A stretch of 64,000 bases of DNA from Lunularia cruciata (GCA_948567375.1 CAOYZS010000043.1:59348-123347); one strand, 5' to 3'; shown: positions 16,880 to 24,932, counted from the stretch's first letter. Numbers and translations: made by a program. Notes: a model not told the origin generated them from the letters alone.

Positions 16880-18490
16880 TTACAGGCCGGGAGGTTCGTC
16901 GTTGGCGATGCCGAGCGGGTCTGCGCCGAGCGCGGTATCGAAGAAGCCGTCCTCGTCTTCCATGCCGGGCGGGTTGTCGGCGTTTTCAAGGTTTTCCGCC
17001 TCGACCCTTTTCCTGGTCTCGACGATCTCCTCTTCGGACTTGCCGAGAATGCGGAGATCTTCCTCGTCGATGATCTCCTTCTCGTCGCCCTCCTCGCGGG
17101 TCTCGATCTGCTCCAGCAGGGAAACGCCGGAGGCTTCATTGCCCCACGAATCCCATCCTTCGCGCGGAGCCCGGCAGTACATTTCGAGCTTCTTGGCGGT
17201 CGGCCATTCCTTCTCGATCCATTCCGCGTATTCAGGCGGCTTTTCCGAGTGCTTGCCGCGTGGGAAGGTCTGGCAGGACGGCATCTGGTCGCCCATGACC
17301 GGAGCCGGGAAGCCGGCCTCCGTCGTGGCGACGATCAGGATCTCGTGGTTCTGGCGAAACCAGTACCCGTTGCCGATCTTGTCCTTGTGCCAGACGGCTT
17401 GCGATTTGTATTCGAGCCCCCAGACGTCGAGGAGATCCATCGCTTCCTTCATGAACGGGATCGTCGTCCACAGGAACATGACGGCCCTGTTCGCGAGATT
17501 GGGTTTGGCCTCGCGGATCGCCTGGATCGTCATCGTCGGGTAGTGGTTCTCGGCGGATCGGTCCATGCCCTGTTCCGAGCGCGTCTCGAATTTCCACGGC
17601 GGGTCGATGAGGACGATCTGGTATTCTCCGTCCGGCAGAGCCTGTGCCATGTCGGCAATCTTCTCGTCGCGGTCCTTGCGCTTGTCCTTCTTCGCCGTGA
17701 TCTTTGCCCGGCGCAGGATCTCGCCGATGGCTGACGGGCTTTCGTCGAGCTTCTTGAAGTCGGCCGTCGTGATGCCGAGCGTCTTCAGCTTGGTGTCCGG
17801 CTCCTCGAAATCGGAGATCATCTCCCACGCCGCCTTCAGGGGGATGCGACCTTCAAAGACGTGATCGACGAAGGTGCCGAACCGCTTGGAGTGATCGTTC
17901 ACGCGAACGGCCTTGCGGAAATACGACAGGCTGATGCCATTGCGCTCTGCAATTTCTTCAGCAACGTCGTCGGAAAGTGTGTCCTCGGGATACACTTTTT
18001 TCGGCCGGCCGGCGCTTGGCGAATAGAGCCGGGCCGCCGACATGGCGCGCTGCCCCTGGGTCAGGTCGCGACGGTGGACGTTCTGGCTTTCGACGTAGCG
18101 GCGCAGGGAGTCCTCATCCATCGCGCCCTTGTAGAACTCGTAAACCACCGGCATGTCGAGTTCGGACAGGGCGTTGTAGCGGTGCCGGCCGTCGATGATC
18201 TGGAGGATGTCGGGGTTGCTTGGCTTCGCGACGACCACGATCGGCATATGCTGACCGTTGTGCAGGAGGCTTTCCTTGAACGGCTTGTAGATCTCTTCCG
18301 CCATGTGCGGATAGGTTTCCGCCAGCGGGTGGATCTCGAATAGGTTGGCGCTCGCCGTTGCGTCAGGGACCGGAACGACCGCTTCCGATTTCGGCGCGGC
18401 GGTTCCCTGCTTTGGTTCGGCCGCCGGCTTCGTCGCCCTTGGCTTCGGCTCTTTTTTGGGCGGAGTTGGGGCTTTGGGTTTTGTCGTCAT
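16880..18490 (-). CDS. ParB-like domain fused to MT-A70 adenine methyltransferase
   Basis: 536 residues. A Lys/Pro/Ala-rich N-terminus (1-48) is followed by a ParB/Spo0J-like N domain (about 50-150, with IIDGRHRYNAL at 98-108), an HTH-like middle (about 173-230), then an MT-A70 methyltransferase whose catalytic DPPW is at 296-299 followed by an NHYPTM segment. MT-A70 enzymes make N6-methyladenine; phage ParB-MTase fusions probably protect or mark phage DNA. The ATG overlaps the helicase stop as ATGA. Residues 165-172 are encoded by palindromic repeat copy 3. The last ~90 residues are acidic and coil-like. Confidence 0.85.
   Translation of the reverse strand: MTTKPKAPTPPKKEPKPRATKPAAEPKQGTAAPKSEAVVPVPDATASANLFEIHPLAETYPHMAEEIYKPFKESLLHNGQHMPIVVVAKPSNPDILQIIDGRHRYNALSELDMPVVYEFYKGAMDEDSLRRYVESQNVHRRDLTQGQRAMSAARLYSPSAGRPKKVYPEDTLSDDVAEEIAERNGISLSYFRKAVRVNDHSKRFGTFVDHVFEGRIPLKAAWEMISDFEEPDTKLKTLGITTADFKKLDESPSAIGEILRRAKITAKKDKRKDRDEKIADMAQALPDGEYQIVLIDPPWKFETRSEQGMDRSAENHYPTMTIQAIREAKPNLANRAVMFLWTTIPFMKEAMDLLDVWGLEYKSQAVWHKDKIGNGYWFRQNHEILIVATTEAGFPAPVMGDQMPSCQTFPRGKHSEKPPEYAEWIEKEWPTAKKLEMYCRAPREGWDSWGNEASGVSLLEQIETREEGDEKEIIDEEDLRILGKSEEEIVETRKRVEAENLENADNPPGMEDEDGFFDTALGADPLGIANDEPPGL
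17975..17997 (-). repeat. 23-bp oriented palindrome, copy 3, inside a coding frame
   Basis: Arms AAGTGTGTCC and GGATACACTT, spacer TCG. It is translated in frame as part of KKVYPEDTLSDD within the ParB-MTase, at the junction between the ParB-like domain and its HTH-like region. All other copies are intergenic. Confidence 0.85.
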
Positions 18491-19998
18491 TTTCTCTCTC
18501 CGTATTGTGATGATAGGGATTTCCACTCTGGCTCTTTAATGACCTGCCCGGCTTCGAGGAAGCGGTGCTTCTCATTGAACTGGAATTCTAGCCAACCAAG
18601 TCTTCCGCCATCTTTCTGATTTCGGACCTTGGCGTTCCGAATGTACGTCACGAGGCTGTCCTTGCTCGTTCGGTGGACCACCAATACACCATCGGCGTTA
18701 TCGTTGAAAGCCTTCGACCCGGCGATGTCGTATTCCGTCGGCGGAAAGACGGTGTCCGTTTTCGGTTTCGTTGGATGCGCGCAGAGGATGACGCAAACGC
18801 CGAAGGTCTGACCGAAGTCCTGCAAGACCTGAAGCTCCTCGTTGATCTGTTCGGACTCGGATCTTGCCGTGCTGGTCTTGCGCTGCACCCGGCTCCAGGT
18901 GTCGATGATCATGAACCGGATATTCTCCTTCAGGACGTAGGCCTCGCCGAGATCCACGAGGAATTCCGTCGTCACCCGGTCGCCGCCGCCGCGCGCCTGC
19001 CTCGCATCGACGAAGGTCATCCGCCTCTCGATCAGGTTCTCGGCTTCCTCGCGTCGCAGGGCGACCCGTTGCGACCCGACCAGCGTCGCCTGATGGACGA
19101 TGTCGCGCGCGGCGTACTTGCCGTCATCCTCCAGGTAGGCCGCGATCCCGTTCCATCCCTTGACGCACAGGTGCGCGTTGAGCTGGCGCAGGAACTGCGA
19201 CTTCCCCAGGCTGGAATAGCCGGTGATGAGCTGCAAGCCGGGCGACAGCTTCACCAGTCGATCGAGATCATACCATCCGGTGTCAGAATACTCGACGTCG
19301 GCGTCCTGCATGATCTCGCTGAGCTTGCGGACGCCGCTGACCGGGACGGGCTTGGCGGTCCGGACCATCGTGTAGATCATCTTCAGGCCGTCGTCCCGGC
19401 CGTACTTCATCAGGACGTCGTTCGCGTCCTTGCACCCTTCAGGGAACGTGACCTCGTAGAGCCGGAACCTGTCGAGGTAGCGGATCATCTGCTCCTTGAG
19501 CTTGCTGCCGGCCGCGTCGCAGTCGACCGCGATGATGATGCGCCGGGCGCGGATCAGCAGGTCGTACTCATCCTCGATCCACTTCGGCGGCCCGTCGGCG
19601 ATCTCCTTCTTCGTCGAGGCGCTTGGCGCGGAGGCGACGCATTCGAAGCCGGCCTGGAGAACACTGTGGTAGTCGAGGTCTCCCTCGACGATGATCAGCG
19701 GCTCCTCGAAATCCTCGATCCGCTCCATGATGTTCTTGTTCGACGTGTAGAGGAGGTGCTGCGAGCCCTTCTTCGAGGAGAATTTCTTCTCGTCGATGTT
19801 GCGCATCTTGACGCCGATCTCCTTGGTTCCACGATAGTTCGGGAAAAGCAGCCAATCGTCAGGATAGCCCGGTACGTTTTTGCAGTAGTCCAATTCTGGA
19901 ATTCCGCTTCGAACTCCGCATTCTTTCATCTGCTCTGGATCGAGCATCCGCACGTCTCTTAGCCATGTCTCGGCGTCCTGATGCATCCAGTGTGTCAT
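18487..19998 (-). CDS. TOPRIM primase / DnaB-type helicase
   Basis: 503 residues. TOPRIM domain: EPLIIVEGDLD (E105) and IIIAVDCDAAG (D159, D161). RecA-like helicase: Walker A TGYSSLGKS (259-267), followed by FMIIDTWSRVQ (Walker B-like) and CVILCAHPTKP. The order matches T7 gp4/Twinkle-type primase-helicases, but the expected N-terminal zinc domain is encoded in the overlapping frame at 19859-20188. ATG at 19998 has GGAGG eight bases upstream, so separate initiation is credible. Core replication protein acting at the fork. Confidence 0.88.
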   Translation of the reverse strand: MTHWMHQDAETWLRDVRMLDPEQMKECGVRSGIPELDYCKNVPGYPDDWLLFPNYRGTKEIGVKMRNIDEKKFSSKKGSQHLLYTSNKNIMERIEDFEEPLIIVEGDLDYHSVLQAGFECVASAPSASTKKEIADGPPKWIEDEYDLLIRARRIIIAVDCDAAGSKLKEQMIRYLDRFRLYEVTFPEGCKDANDVLMKYGRDDGLKMIYTMVRTAKPVPVSGVRKLSEIMQDADVEYSDTGWYDLDRLVKLSPGLQLITGYSSLGKSQFLRQLNAHLCVKGWNGIAAYLEDDGKYAARDIVHQATLVGSQRVALRREEAENLIERRMTFVDARQARGGGDRVTTEFLVDLGEAYVLKENIRFMIIDTWSRVQRKTSTARSESEQINEELQVLQDFGQTFGVCVILCAHPTKPKTDTVFPPTEYDIAGSKAFNDNADGVLVVHRTSKDSLVTYIRNAKVRNQKDGGRLGWLEFQFNEKHRFLEAGQVIKEPEWKSLSSQYGERK

Positions 19999-20188
19999 CG
20001 TCCCACCCTCCCGCGTCGCCGCAATGATGGCAGTAGAAGACCAGTCCGGTCGGTTGCATTGTCACTTTTACGCATTTGTCTTTTTTCTTCTTCCGCTTGT
20101 GGGAACAGTCCATGCAGATGACCATGAAGTCACCGGTTCGCCCTCGATAGGCGAGATACATGGCTTCGGAGTGAACGCTTCTCGTCAT
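19859..20188 (-). CDS. Primase zinc-binding domain ORF, overlapping the helicase frame
   Basis: ATG at 20188 overlaps the upstream stop as ATGA. Residues about 24-63 form a CHC2-like zinc ribbon: ICMDCSHKRKKKK ... LVFYCHHCGDAGGW. This is the N-terminal module of T7-like primases. After GGW the frame enters Arg/Ser-rich sequence that is out of frame with the real helicase, so 140 bases are read twice. Either a separate Zn-domain protein is made, or a +1 slip near the helicase ATG fuses them. The upstream 63 residues are well supported; the tail may be meaningless. Confidence 0.65.
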   Translation of the reverse strand: MTRSVHSEAMYLAYRGRTGDFMVICMDCSHKRKKKKDKCVKVTMQPTGLVFYCHHCGDAGGWDDDTLDASGRRDMAKRRADARSRADERMRSSKRNSRIGLLQKRTGLS

Positions 20189-21405
20189 CCGTGCCTGACC
20201 TTCGCGGCCTCGGCGCGCAGGGAATCGATCTGATCCCTGATCCGGTTGTCACGCTCTTCCCATTTGTCGGAGTAGATGCTGTCGAGCTTGTCGCCGTAGA
20301 TCATCCGGCCGATCACCTCGTCCGTCGAGCATTCGATGAGGTACTTCTCCCACTCGTAGGCGGATGTGAACCTGCGCGGCTTCCTGGTGAGCCTGGAGGC
20401 TATGACCTCGCGTCGCTTGGTGCGGATCTGGAACAGCGTCTCGTCGAGGATCTTGAAGGGGATGACGGTGCCGTCTCTGGCGATGATCGTTTCGCGTTCG
20501 GCTTCCAGCTTCTTGATGCTGGCGGTGATCTCGTCGATCTTCGAGGTGCGCTTCTTCTGCGCTGCCGGGTCGATCCTCTGGGATGACCATTTGAAGTCCG
20601 GCTTCAGGATGACCTTCATGCACATGCTGATGATGGACGATCTTGTCGATGCGGCCTGTTCGCGTGTCGGGTTCCTGACGGGAGCCTTGCCGCGATAGTC
20701 CCGGCTGGTCATGAAATCGATCCGCTTCATGATCATCGCGCGCAGTTCGAACTCCTCCGGGTTTCCCTTGATGTCGCTGCTTCGCAGGCTCTGGATGATC
20801 GTTGCGATTTCCTTGTCTGAGACGACGCCTTGATCGTCTGCGAACATGATCCCGATCTGCCCCGTCTCATCCGATTTCAGAAGCCCGGCCGGCCTAGCCC
20901 TGCCTTTCTCTGAGCAAAGCGAAGAGGGAGGCAGGGCGTCTTCTGAGGAGCGAAGCTCCGAAGCAATCTTAACAGGAGTCTTATATTGTGGCTCATATTT
21001 TGAGCCAGGGTGGCTCATATTTTGGGCCACCCCCGGATCAAATTTAAGGCCGGGTAGGACGGGTTCCCGATTGAAATAAATATGGAAACCAACGGGTGCG
21101 CCGTGCTTGAAAATGGGCTTGGCAAGCTTCAAGGCGACGAGGTTGTTCATGGCGGCGGCAATCGCACCACGAGACAGCTTGACGACCCTTGCGATATTCC
21201 TGATGGAGACATCGAACTTCCGGCTCTGGATCACGAGGAAATTCGAAATCGCGATGGCGTTCCCGGTCATTTCTCCACAGGCGAAGGCCAGAGACCAGGA
21301 GTTCCTGATGCGATAGAAGTTGTTTCCGCCGGTCGGGAGGTGCGTGATGCCGACATAGTCAGCTTCTTTTTCGGCTTCGGGTTTGAATTCGACATGGACA
21401 TTCAT
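20185..21405 (-). CDS. HTH replication-initiator-like protein
   Basis: 406 residues. The N-terminal part (about 25-115) looks like a winged helix (NFLVIQSRKFDVSIRNIARV, then KLSRGAIAAAMNNLVALKL). A disordered middle follows, then a charged, coiled-coil-rich C-terminal half. First gene of the replication operon, in the position of an O-type initiator, and like lambda O it contains iteron-like repeats in the linker-coding DNA (20990-21028). SD is weak. The specific function is inferred from context. Confidence 0.55.
   Translation of the reverse strand: MNVHVEFKPEAEKEADYVGITHLPTGGNNFYRIRNSWSLAFACGEMTGNAIAISNFLVIQSRKFDVSIRNIARVVKLSRGAIAAAMNNLVALKLAKPIFKHGAPVGFHIYFNREPVLPGLKFDPGVAQNMSHPGSKYEPQYKTPVKIASELRSSEDALPPSSLCSEKGRARPAGLLKSDETGQIGIMFADDQGVVSDKEIATIIQSLRSSDIKGNPEEFELRAMIMKRIDFMTSRDYRGKAPVRNPTREQAASTRSSIISMCMKVILKPDFKWSSQRIDPAAQKKRTSKIDEITASIKKLEAERETIIARDGTVIPFKILDETLFQIRTKRREVIASRLTRKPRRFTSAYEWEKYLIECSTDEVIGRMIYGDKLDSIYSDKWEERDNRIRDQIDSLRAEAAKVRHG
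20990..21028. repeat. Two iteron-like repeats, candidate replication origin
   Basis: GGCTCATATTTTGAGCC at 20990-21006 and GGCTCATATTTTGGGCC at 21012-21028, 22 bases apart, each a near-perfect dyad (GGCTCA / TGAGCC). Nearby AT-rich sequence (ATCAAATTTAAGG) and a second dyad (GGAGC GAA GCTCC) add to an origin-like look. They lie in the variable middle of the HTH gene, as lambda ori lies in O. Confidence 0.45.
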
Positions 21406-21534
21406 CTCAAAAATCCGTTTTTCTGAGAGGGTGCCTGCCTAAAATGCCTTGAAAACCACCGCTATGCACGGTAGATATGGGACATCGAGGCGGCAACCTC
21501 GGTTGTGACTGCGCTGCGGAGCGCTTAAAAGTTC

Positions 21535-21571
21535 GGGCCGTTGGAGACTCTTCCAGCGGCCCTTTCTTTTT
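21535..21571. terminator. Probable terminator hairpin upstream of the replication operon
   Basis: Stem GGGCCGTTGGA / TCCAGCGGCCC (one wobble) with a six-base loop; T-rich on the plus side (TTTCTTTTT) and GAACTTTTAAG on the minus side. It lies just past the end of the 135-residue gene (21592) and could insulate it from the replication operon. The rest of 21406-21591 holds several short dyads, but I see no convincing promoter. Confidence 0.5.
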
Positions 21572-21591
21572 GGACCTTTTGCCTGACGATT

Positions 21592-21999
21592 TCAAGCAAG
21601 GGAATCGGGATTGTCCTCCAGAACGTAGCGAACCTCCCCTTCTTCATCTTCAAACCAGAACAGAAGGCCGACATTCATGAGGTTCGCGACGCCGCTCTTC
21701 ACCTCGTCGCTTGCCAGGATCTCGATGTAGTTGTGGATATCGTCGATGGTCGGGTGGTTTTCGTAGTAGGCGGCGATCCCTTTCATGTGGGTCGCGACGC
21801 AAAAACCGAAGACCTCAATCTTCTTTTCCGCCAGCGCGCGCATCCATGGAAGCGTGACCTTGATGAAGGATGGCTCCTCCTCCGGCACATCAGGAACGAT
21901 CATGGTCATCGCCTTGGGTGGCGTCATGTCGTGGGGTTTTGCATTCTCGTGGTAGTCCTCGATCACCTCTGCTGCGGCGATCAGTTTCTTGTTTGTCAC
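21592..21999 (-). CDS. Hypothetical protein (135 aa), GTG start
   Basis: GTG at 21999 with GGAGAG about six bases upstream; product VTNKKLIAAAEVIEDYHEN. Largely helical, with a buried FGFCVATHMKG segment and an acidic C-terminus. It sits directly under the promoter/operator at 22026-22054, so it is probably an early or regulated gene. Function unknown. Confidence 0.6.
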   Translation of the reverse strand: MTNKKLIAAAEVIEDYHENAKPHDMTPPKAMTMIVPDVPEEEPSFIKVTLPWMRALAEKKIEVFGFCVATHMKGIAAYYENHPTIDDIHNYIEILASDEVKSGVANLMNVGLLFWFEDEEGEVRYVLEDNPDSLA

Positions 22000-22025
22000 G
22001 GTCTCTCTCCTGTTTCGATGTTGGC

Positions 22026-22054
22026 AAAGATAAAAATATTTAATCTTTTGTCAA
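22026..22054 (-). promoter_or_regulatory. Promoter with consensus -35 and 23-bp dyad operator
   Basis: On the minus strand TTGACA (22054-22049) and TATCTT (22032-22027) are 16 bases apart. The dyad at 22026-22048 (arms AAAGAT and ATCTTT) exactly covers spacer and -10. The -35 overlaps the stop codon of the RuvC-like gene. It drives the gene at 21999. Confidence 0.65.
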
Positions 22055-22572
22055 GCGGTATGACTGAACAACGGCGCGTCCAGCTCCTTCATGCCGTTCG
22101 GGTCGTTCTTGACGGCGGCGTGATACCAGATGCCGGTCGCATCGGCCATGTCGGTCGAGTTTCCAACGCCGATCCCGCGTTGCTCGCATTCCAGGATCGG
22201 TGGATACGGCACGGTCTTCTTGTTGAACTTCTGTTTGCCGCAAAACGTTGACTTCCACGATGATGATGCGATCTGCATCAGCTTGACGCGCTTGGCGTAG
22301 CCGACCGTTTCGATCAGGCCGGCCATCTTCAAAAGGCGCTCTCCTGATGTGGCTGTCTTTTCGCTGAAGAACGGGCGTTCGTAGGCCAGAAGATCAGGAT
22401 CGTATCGCTCGATCAGCTCCCTCACCTTCTGCCCCCATCGCCACAGGTACTCCGGCGAAGGTGTTCCGGTCGGCCCCATATCGATCACGTAGGCCTTCGG
22501 TTTTGAGCCCGTCTCCCCGAAGGCGTAGCCGCATAGTCTGGCCTGATCGAGGGCTAGGATTTTCATCGTCAT
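22051..22572 (-). CDS. RuvC-like Holliday junction resolvase
   Basis: 173 residues with an RNase H/RuvC fold signature: KILALDQARLCGYA (D9), LLAYERPFF (E65), and NSTDMADATGIW (D141, D144), giving the four acidic metal ligands. Such phage enzymes resolve branched DNA before packaging. GGAG precedes the ATG by six bases. Divergent from the recombination operon and fed from the 22573-22691 control region. Confidence 0.8.
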   Translation of the reverse strand: MTMKILALDQARLCGYAFGETGSKPKAYVIDMGPTGTPSPEYLWRWGQKVRELIERYDPDLLAYERPFFSEKTATSGERLLKMAGLIETVGYAKRVKLMQIASSSWKSTFCGKQKFNKKTVPYPPILECEQRGIGVGNSTDMADATGIWYHAAVKNDPNGMKELDAPLFSHTA

Positions 22573-22588
22573 GTTCGTCTCCGCCTAA

Positions 22589-22606
22589 AAAGATAAAAAT
22601 ATCTTT
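22589..22606. promoter_or_regulatory. Short (18-bp) variant of the dyad operator
   Basis: AAAGAT AAAAAT ATCTTT: the same half-sites as the 23-bp operators but with a 6-base rather than 11-base middle. It lies 17 bases upstream of the RuvC ATG. No matching -35 is evident on the minus strand, so it may be a secondary binding site. Confidence 0.45.
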
Positions 22607-22615
22607 CCCGATCTG

Positions 22616-22645
22616 TTGCGAAAAAGATAAAAAGAATTTATCTTT
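22616..22645 (+). promoter_or_regulatory. Rightward promoter with 23-bp dyad operator
   Basis: TTGCGA (22616-22621), 17-base spacer, TATCTT (22639-22644). The dyad at 22623-22645 has perfect AAAGAT and ATCTTT arms. Drives the plus-strand recombination operon beginning at 22692. Confidence 0.6.
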
Positions 22646-22691
22646 CGAATGGCAATTTGGCAAGCCCATCGAACAAACGGAGAGAGATCCA

Positions 22692-23546
22692 ATGACTGCT
22701 GACCTGAGCTATTACAACCGCGTCCTCGCTGGCGAGCGCGTCCCGATCACGGCTGAAGATCCTCAGCACGGCTATTATCGCTACATCCAGGACGCCATTG
22801 CGATCCTTCCCGGCCCGCACGGAAACCCGATCCTGACCCGGAACAGCGTCGAGATCACGGACCCGGAAAAGATCCAGGAATATTGGGTCGGTTCGGCGAA
22901 CAAGCCGATCGAGGCTGCGATCTACAAGCGTCGCATCTCGACCGGCATGTGGCCGGAACAGGAAGCCCTGATCGAGAAGTCGGCCAGCCTCAGTGAAAAC
23001 CTGAAGGAACTGGCGAAGCTCTCGAAGAAGAAGGTCGACGTCCTATCGAAGAAGAAGATCGCCGAAGGTGAGACGCTGATCGACAGCCAGCTCGAAGCGG
23101 ACGTCGCCGCCGGCTTTGTCCAGCAGATCCGTTCGATGACGTCGTCGGCGGAGGAGACGATCAAACTTCAGGTCGCCCCGCTGAAGGAGCGCGAGAAGCA
23201 GATCAAGGACGTCTGGATCTCCCCCTTCGAGCAGCTTCAGGAGTGCAGCGCGTTCTTCCTGAAGGAGATCGGCGAATACGGAAAGAAGCTGCGCAAGCAG
23301 TCGAACGACCCGGCGAATTTCAAGTTCGCCGCTGGTAAGGCCGGCGACGGAAAGACGATCTCCCTGCGCCGCGACGAAGTGTTCGTCGTCGAGGACTTCA
23401 ACAAGCTGATGAAGCGCTTCAAGACCGACCCGAAGGTCATCGAAGCTATTCAGGCCGCCGTTCTCGCCGCCGCGAAGGTTGCCTACAAGGCGGAGAAAAA
23501 GCTGCCGGCCGGCCTGAAACTGGAAGAAGACTTCAAGGCCGTCTAA
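22692..23546 (+). CDS. Hypothetical coiled-coil protein preceding ERF (284 aa)
   Basis: Start MTADLSYYNRVLAGERVPI with GGAGAGAGATCCA upstream. A small N-terminal domain (about 1-80) is followed by long Lys/Glu-rich helices (about 95-195, LKELAKLSKKKVDVLSKKK) and a basic C-terminal part. First gene of the operon containing ERF, so a role in recombination or DNA handling is plausible (Gam-like coils look similar), but no signature supports a specific call. Confidence 0.6.
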   Translation: MTADLSYYNRVLAGERVPITAEDPQHGYYRYIQDAIAILPGPHGNPILTRNSVEITDPEKIQEYWVGSANKPIEAAIYKRRISTGMWPEQEALIEKSASLSENLKELAKLSKKKVDVLSKKKIAEGETLIDSQLEADVAAGFVQQIRSMTSSAEETIKLQVAPLKEREKQIKDVWISPFEQLQECSAFFLKEIGEYGKKLRKQSNDPANFKFAAGKAGDGKTISLRRDEVFVVEDFNKLMKRFKTDPKVIEAIQAAVLAAAKVAYKAEKKLPAGLKLEEDFKAV

Positions 23547-23554
23547 AAAGCGAA

Positions 23555-23577
23555 AAGTGTGTCCTGGGGATACACTT
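23555..23577 (+). repeat. 23-bp oriented palindrome, copy 4
   Basis: Arms AAGTGTGTCC and GGATACACTT, spacer TGG, between the coiled-coil gene stop and the SD of the ERF gene. GTGTGTCC arm first relative to transcription. Confidence 0.85.
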
Positions 23578-23603
23578 TTCCCAAACCCCCAAGAGGAACG
23601 AAA

Positions 23604-24932
23604 ATGGCTGAAACGAAACCGACCGCTGACAAGACGGTCAAAGCACCCGCGCCTGCGCCCAAGGCATCGACCGCGCTGGTCGTTACCGAAAAGCAGCAGC
23701 CGGACCCGAAGACGGAGCTTGACTGGTTCGCGCCGACCGTCGCAGAAGCGCGCGCCATGAACCTGAATGAATCCCTCGCCAATGCGTGGATGGAATTCGG
23801 CGTGATCACGAAGAGCAAGGAAGGTCAGATCCAGAACCGCAAATATTTCTACGCGGACCTGTCTGACGTCCTTGAAGCGGTTATGCCGGCGCTGGCGAAG
23901 TACAACGTCGAGATCCAGCACACGATCATCTACGAGCAGGTCAATGGCCGGATGTGGATGTTCATCGAAGTCGCTGCCGTGAAGAACGACAAAACTCGCG
24001 AGCTGAAATGGCCGGTCGGCGAGATCGACCAGAAAAATCAGGTCAATGGTGCCAACCTGACCTATGCGAAACGCTACGCCATTTCGGCGCTGCTCAACCT
24101 TGCGCCGGACGATGACACCGACGGCGTCGCTGGAGGCGAAGATGACCGATCGCAAGATCGAAAGGGAAATGGCAGTCGTGACGATCGCCGGGATGATCGT
24201 GGTGGCGATGACCGTCGCGATGGTCGTGATGATCGTGGACGGTCTGATCGTCGGGACGATCGTGGACGAGGTGACGAAGACCCGGATGCTTTCCGTCGAC
24301 AGCAGAGCGATGACGGCGGCCGGAACGAGCGCCAAGGCAACGGCCGGCGTCGGGACGAACCCAAAAACGAGTATTCCAAGATCGCCCTGAACGTCATCGA
24401 CATGCTGGAGACCTCCGGCAACAAGGCGTCGTGCGTGGAATTCTGGAATATCTTCAAGAAGTCCATGCCTGACGCGAAGGCTGGCGATCGCGACTATGAT
24501 GTCGTCGCCGACGTCTACAAGCGCCGATACAAGCATCATGCCGAACTGGAGAAGCGCGCAGAAGCGAAGGCCGATCCGCTTGGTCTCGACAAGGGCAAGG
24601 ACAAGCCGGTCGACGAGAACCATATGTCGCCCGACGCCGCCTACCAGGAACTGGAGAAGAAGCTCGAAACAGCGACCAGCCTCGTCGAGTTCGATCGCCT
24701 GCTGAAGGAGCATCAGAAGCTCATCGACGCGGCGTCTGCCTTCCCGCCTGACGAGGAGCAGACGAAGGATCTGATCGAAGCCATGCGCGACGAGATCATC
24801 AAGCAGGACGGCGGCGCTGACCATATGGAGGCCGATGGCATCGACTACGACGCGCGCGAAGATCGCGGCCCTGACCGTGGCAACCAGAGCCGTTCCGATC
24901 GTGGCCCTGACGTCGGCGACGAGAGGTTCTGA
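23604..24932 (+). CDS. erf: ERF-family single-strand annealing protein with RD-rich insert
   Basis: 442 residues. The ERF core lies about 38-178: FYADLSDVLEAVMPALAKY, then GANLTYAKRYAISALLNL and APDDDTDG. ERF proteins bind single strands and anneal complementary DNA. Residues about 179-252 are Arg/Asp/Gly repeats like the SSB linker, followed by a helical C-terminal domain and a second short RD-rich tail. The ATG at 23604 has GAGGAACGAAA upstream; an earlier in-frame start would lie in the palindromic repeat. One-base overlap (TGATG) with the next gene. Confidence 0.85.
   Translation: MAETKPTADKTVKAPAPAPKASTALVVTEKQQPDPKTELDWFAPTVAEARAMNLNESLANAWMEFGVITKSKEGQIQNRKYFYADLSDVLEAVMPALAKYNVEIQHTIIYEQVNGRMWMFIEVAAVKNDKTRELKWPVGEIDQKNQVNGANLTYAKRYAISALLNLAPDDDTDGVAGGEDDRSQDRKGNGSRDDRRDDRGGDDRRDGRDDRGRSDRRDDRGRGDEDPDAFRRQQSDDGGRNERQGNGRRRDEPKNEYSKIALNVIDMLETSGNKASCVEFWNIFKKSMPDAKAGDRDYDVVADVYKRRYKHHAELEKRAEAKADPLGLDKGKDKPVDENHMSPDAAYQELEKKLETATSLVEFDRLLKEHQKLIDAASAFPPDEEQTKDLIEAMRDEIIKQDGGADHMEADGIDYDAREDRGPDRGNQSRSDRGPDVGDERF

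Noticed and set aside
21406-21591. Riboswitch-like structure upstream of the replication operon
   Set aside because: Several short dyads exist but none matches a known riboswitch layout; only a terminator-like hairpin is reported.
9278-22645. AAAGAT/ATCTTT sites as a CRISPR-like array
   Set aside because: Few copies, promoter-linked, no regular spacers.
23043-24824. 593-codon frame antisense to the ERF gene
   Set aside because: Its low-complexity parts mirror the RD-rich linker of ERF; no start signal.
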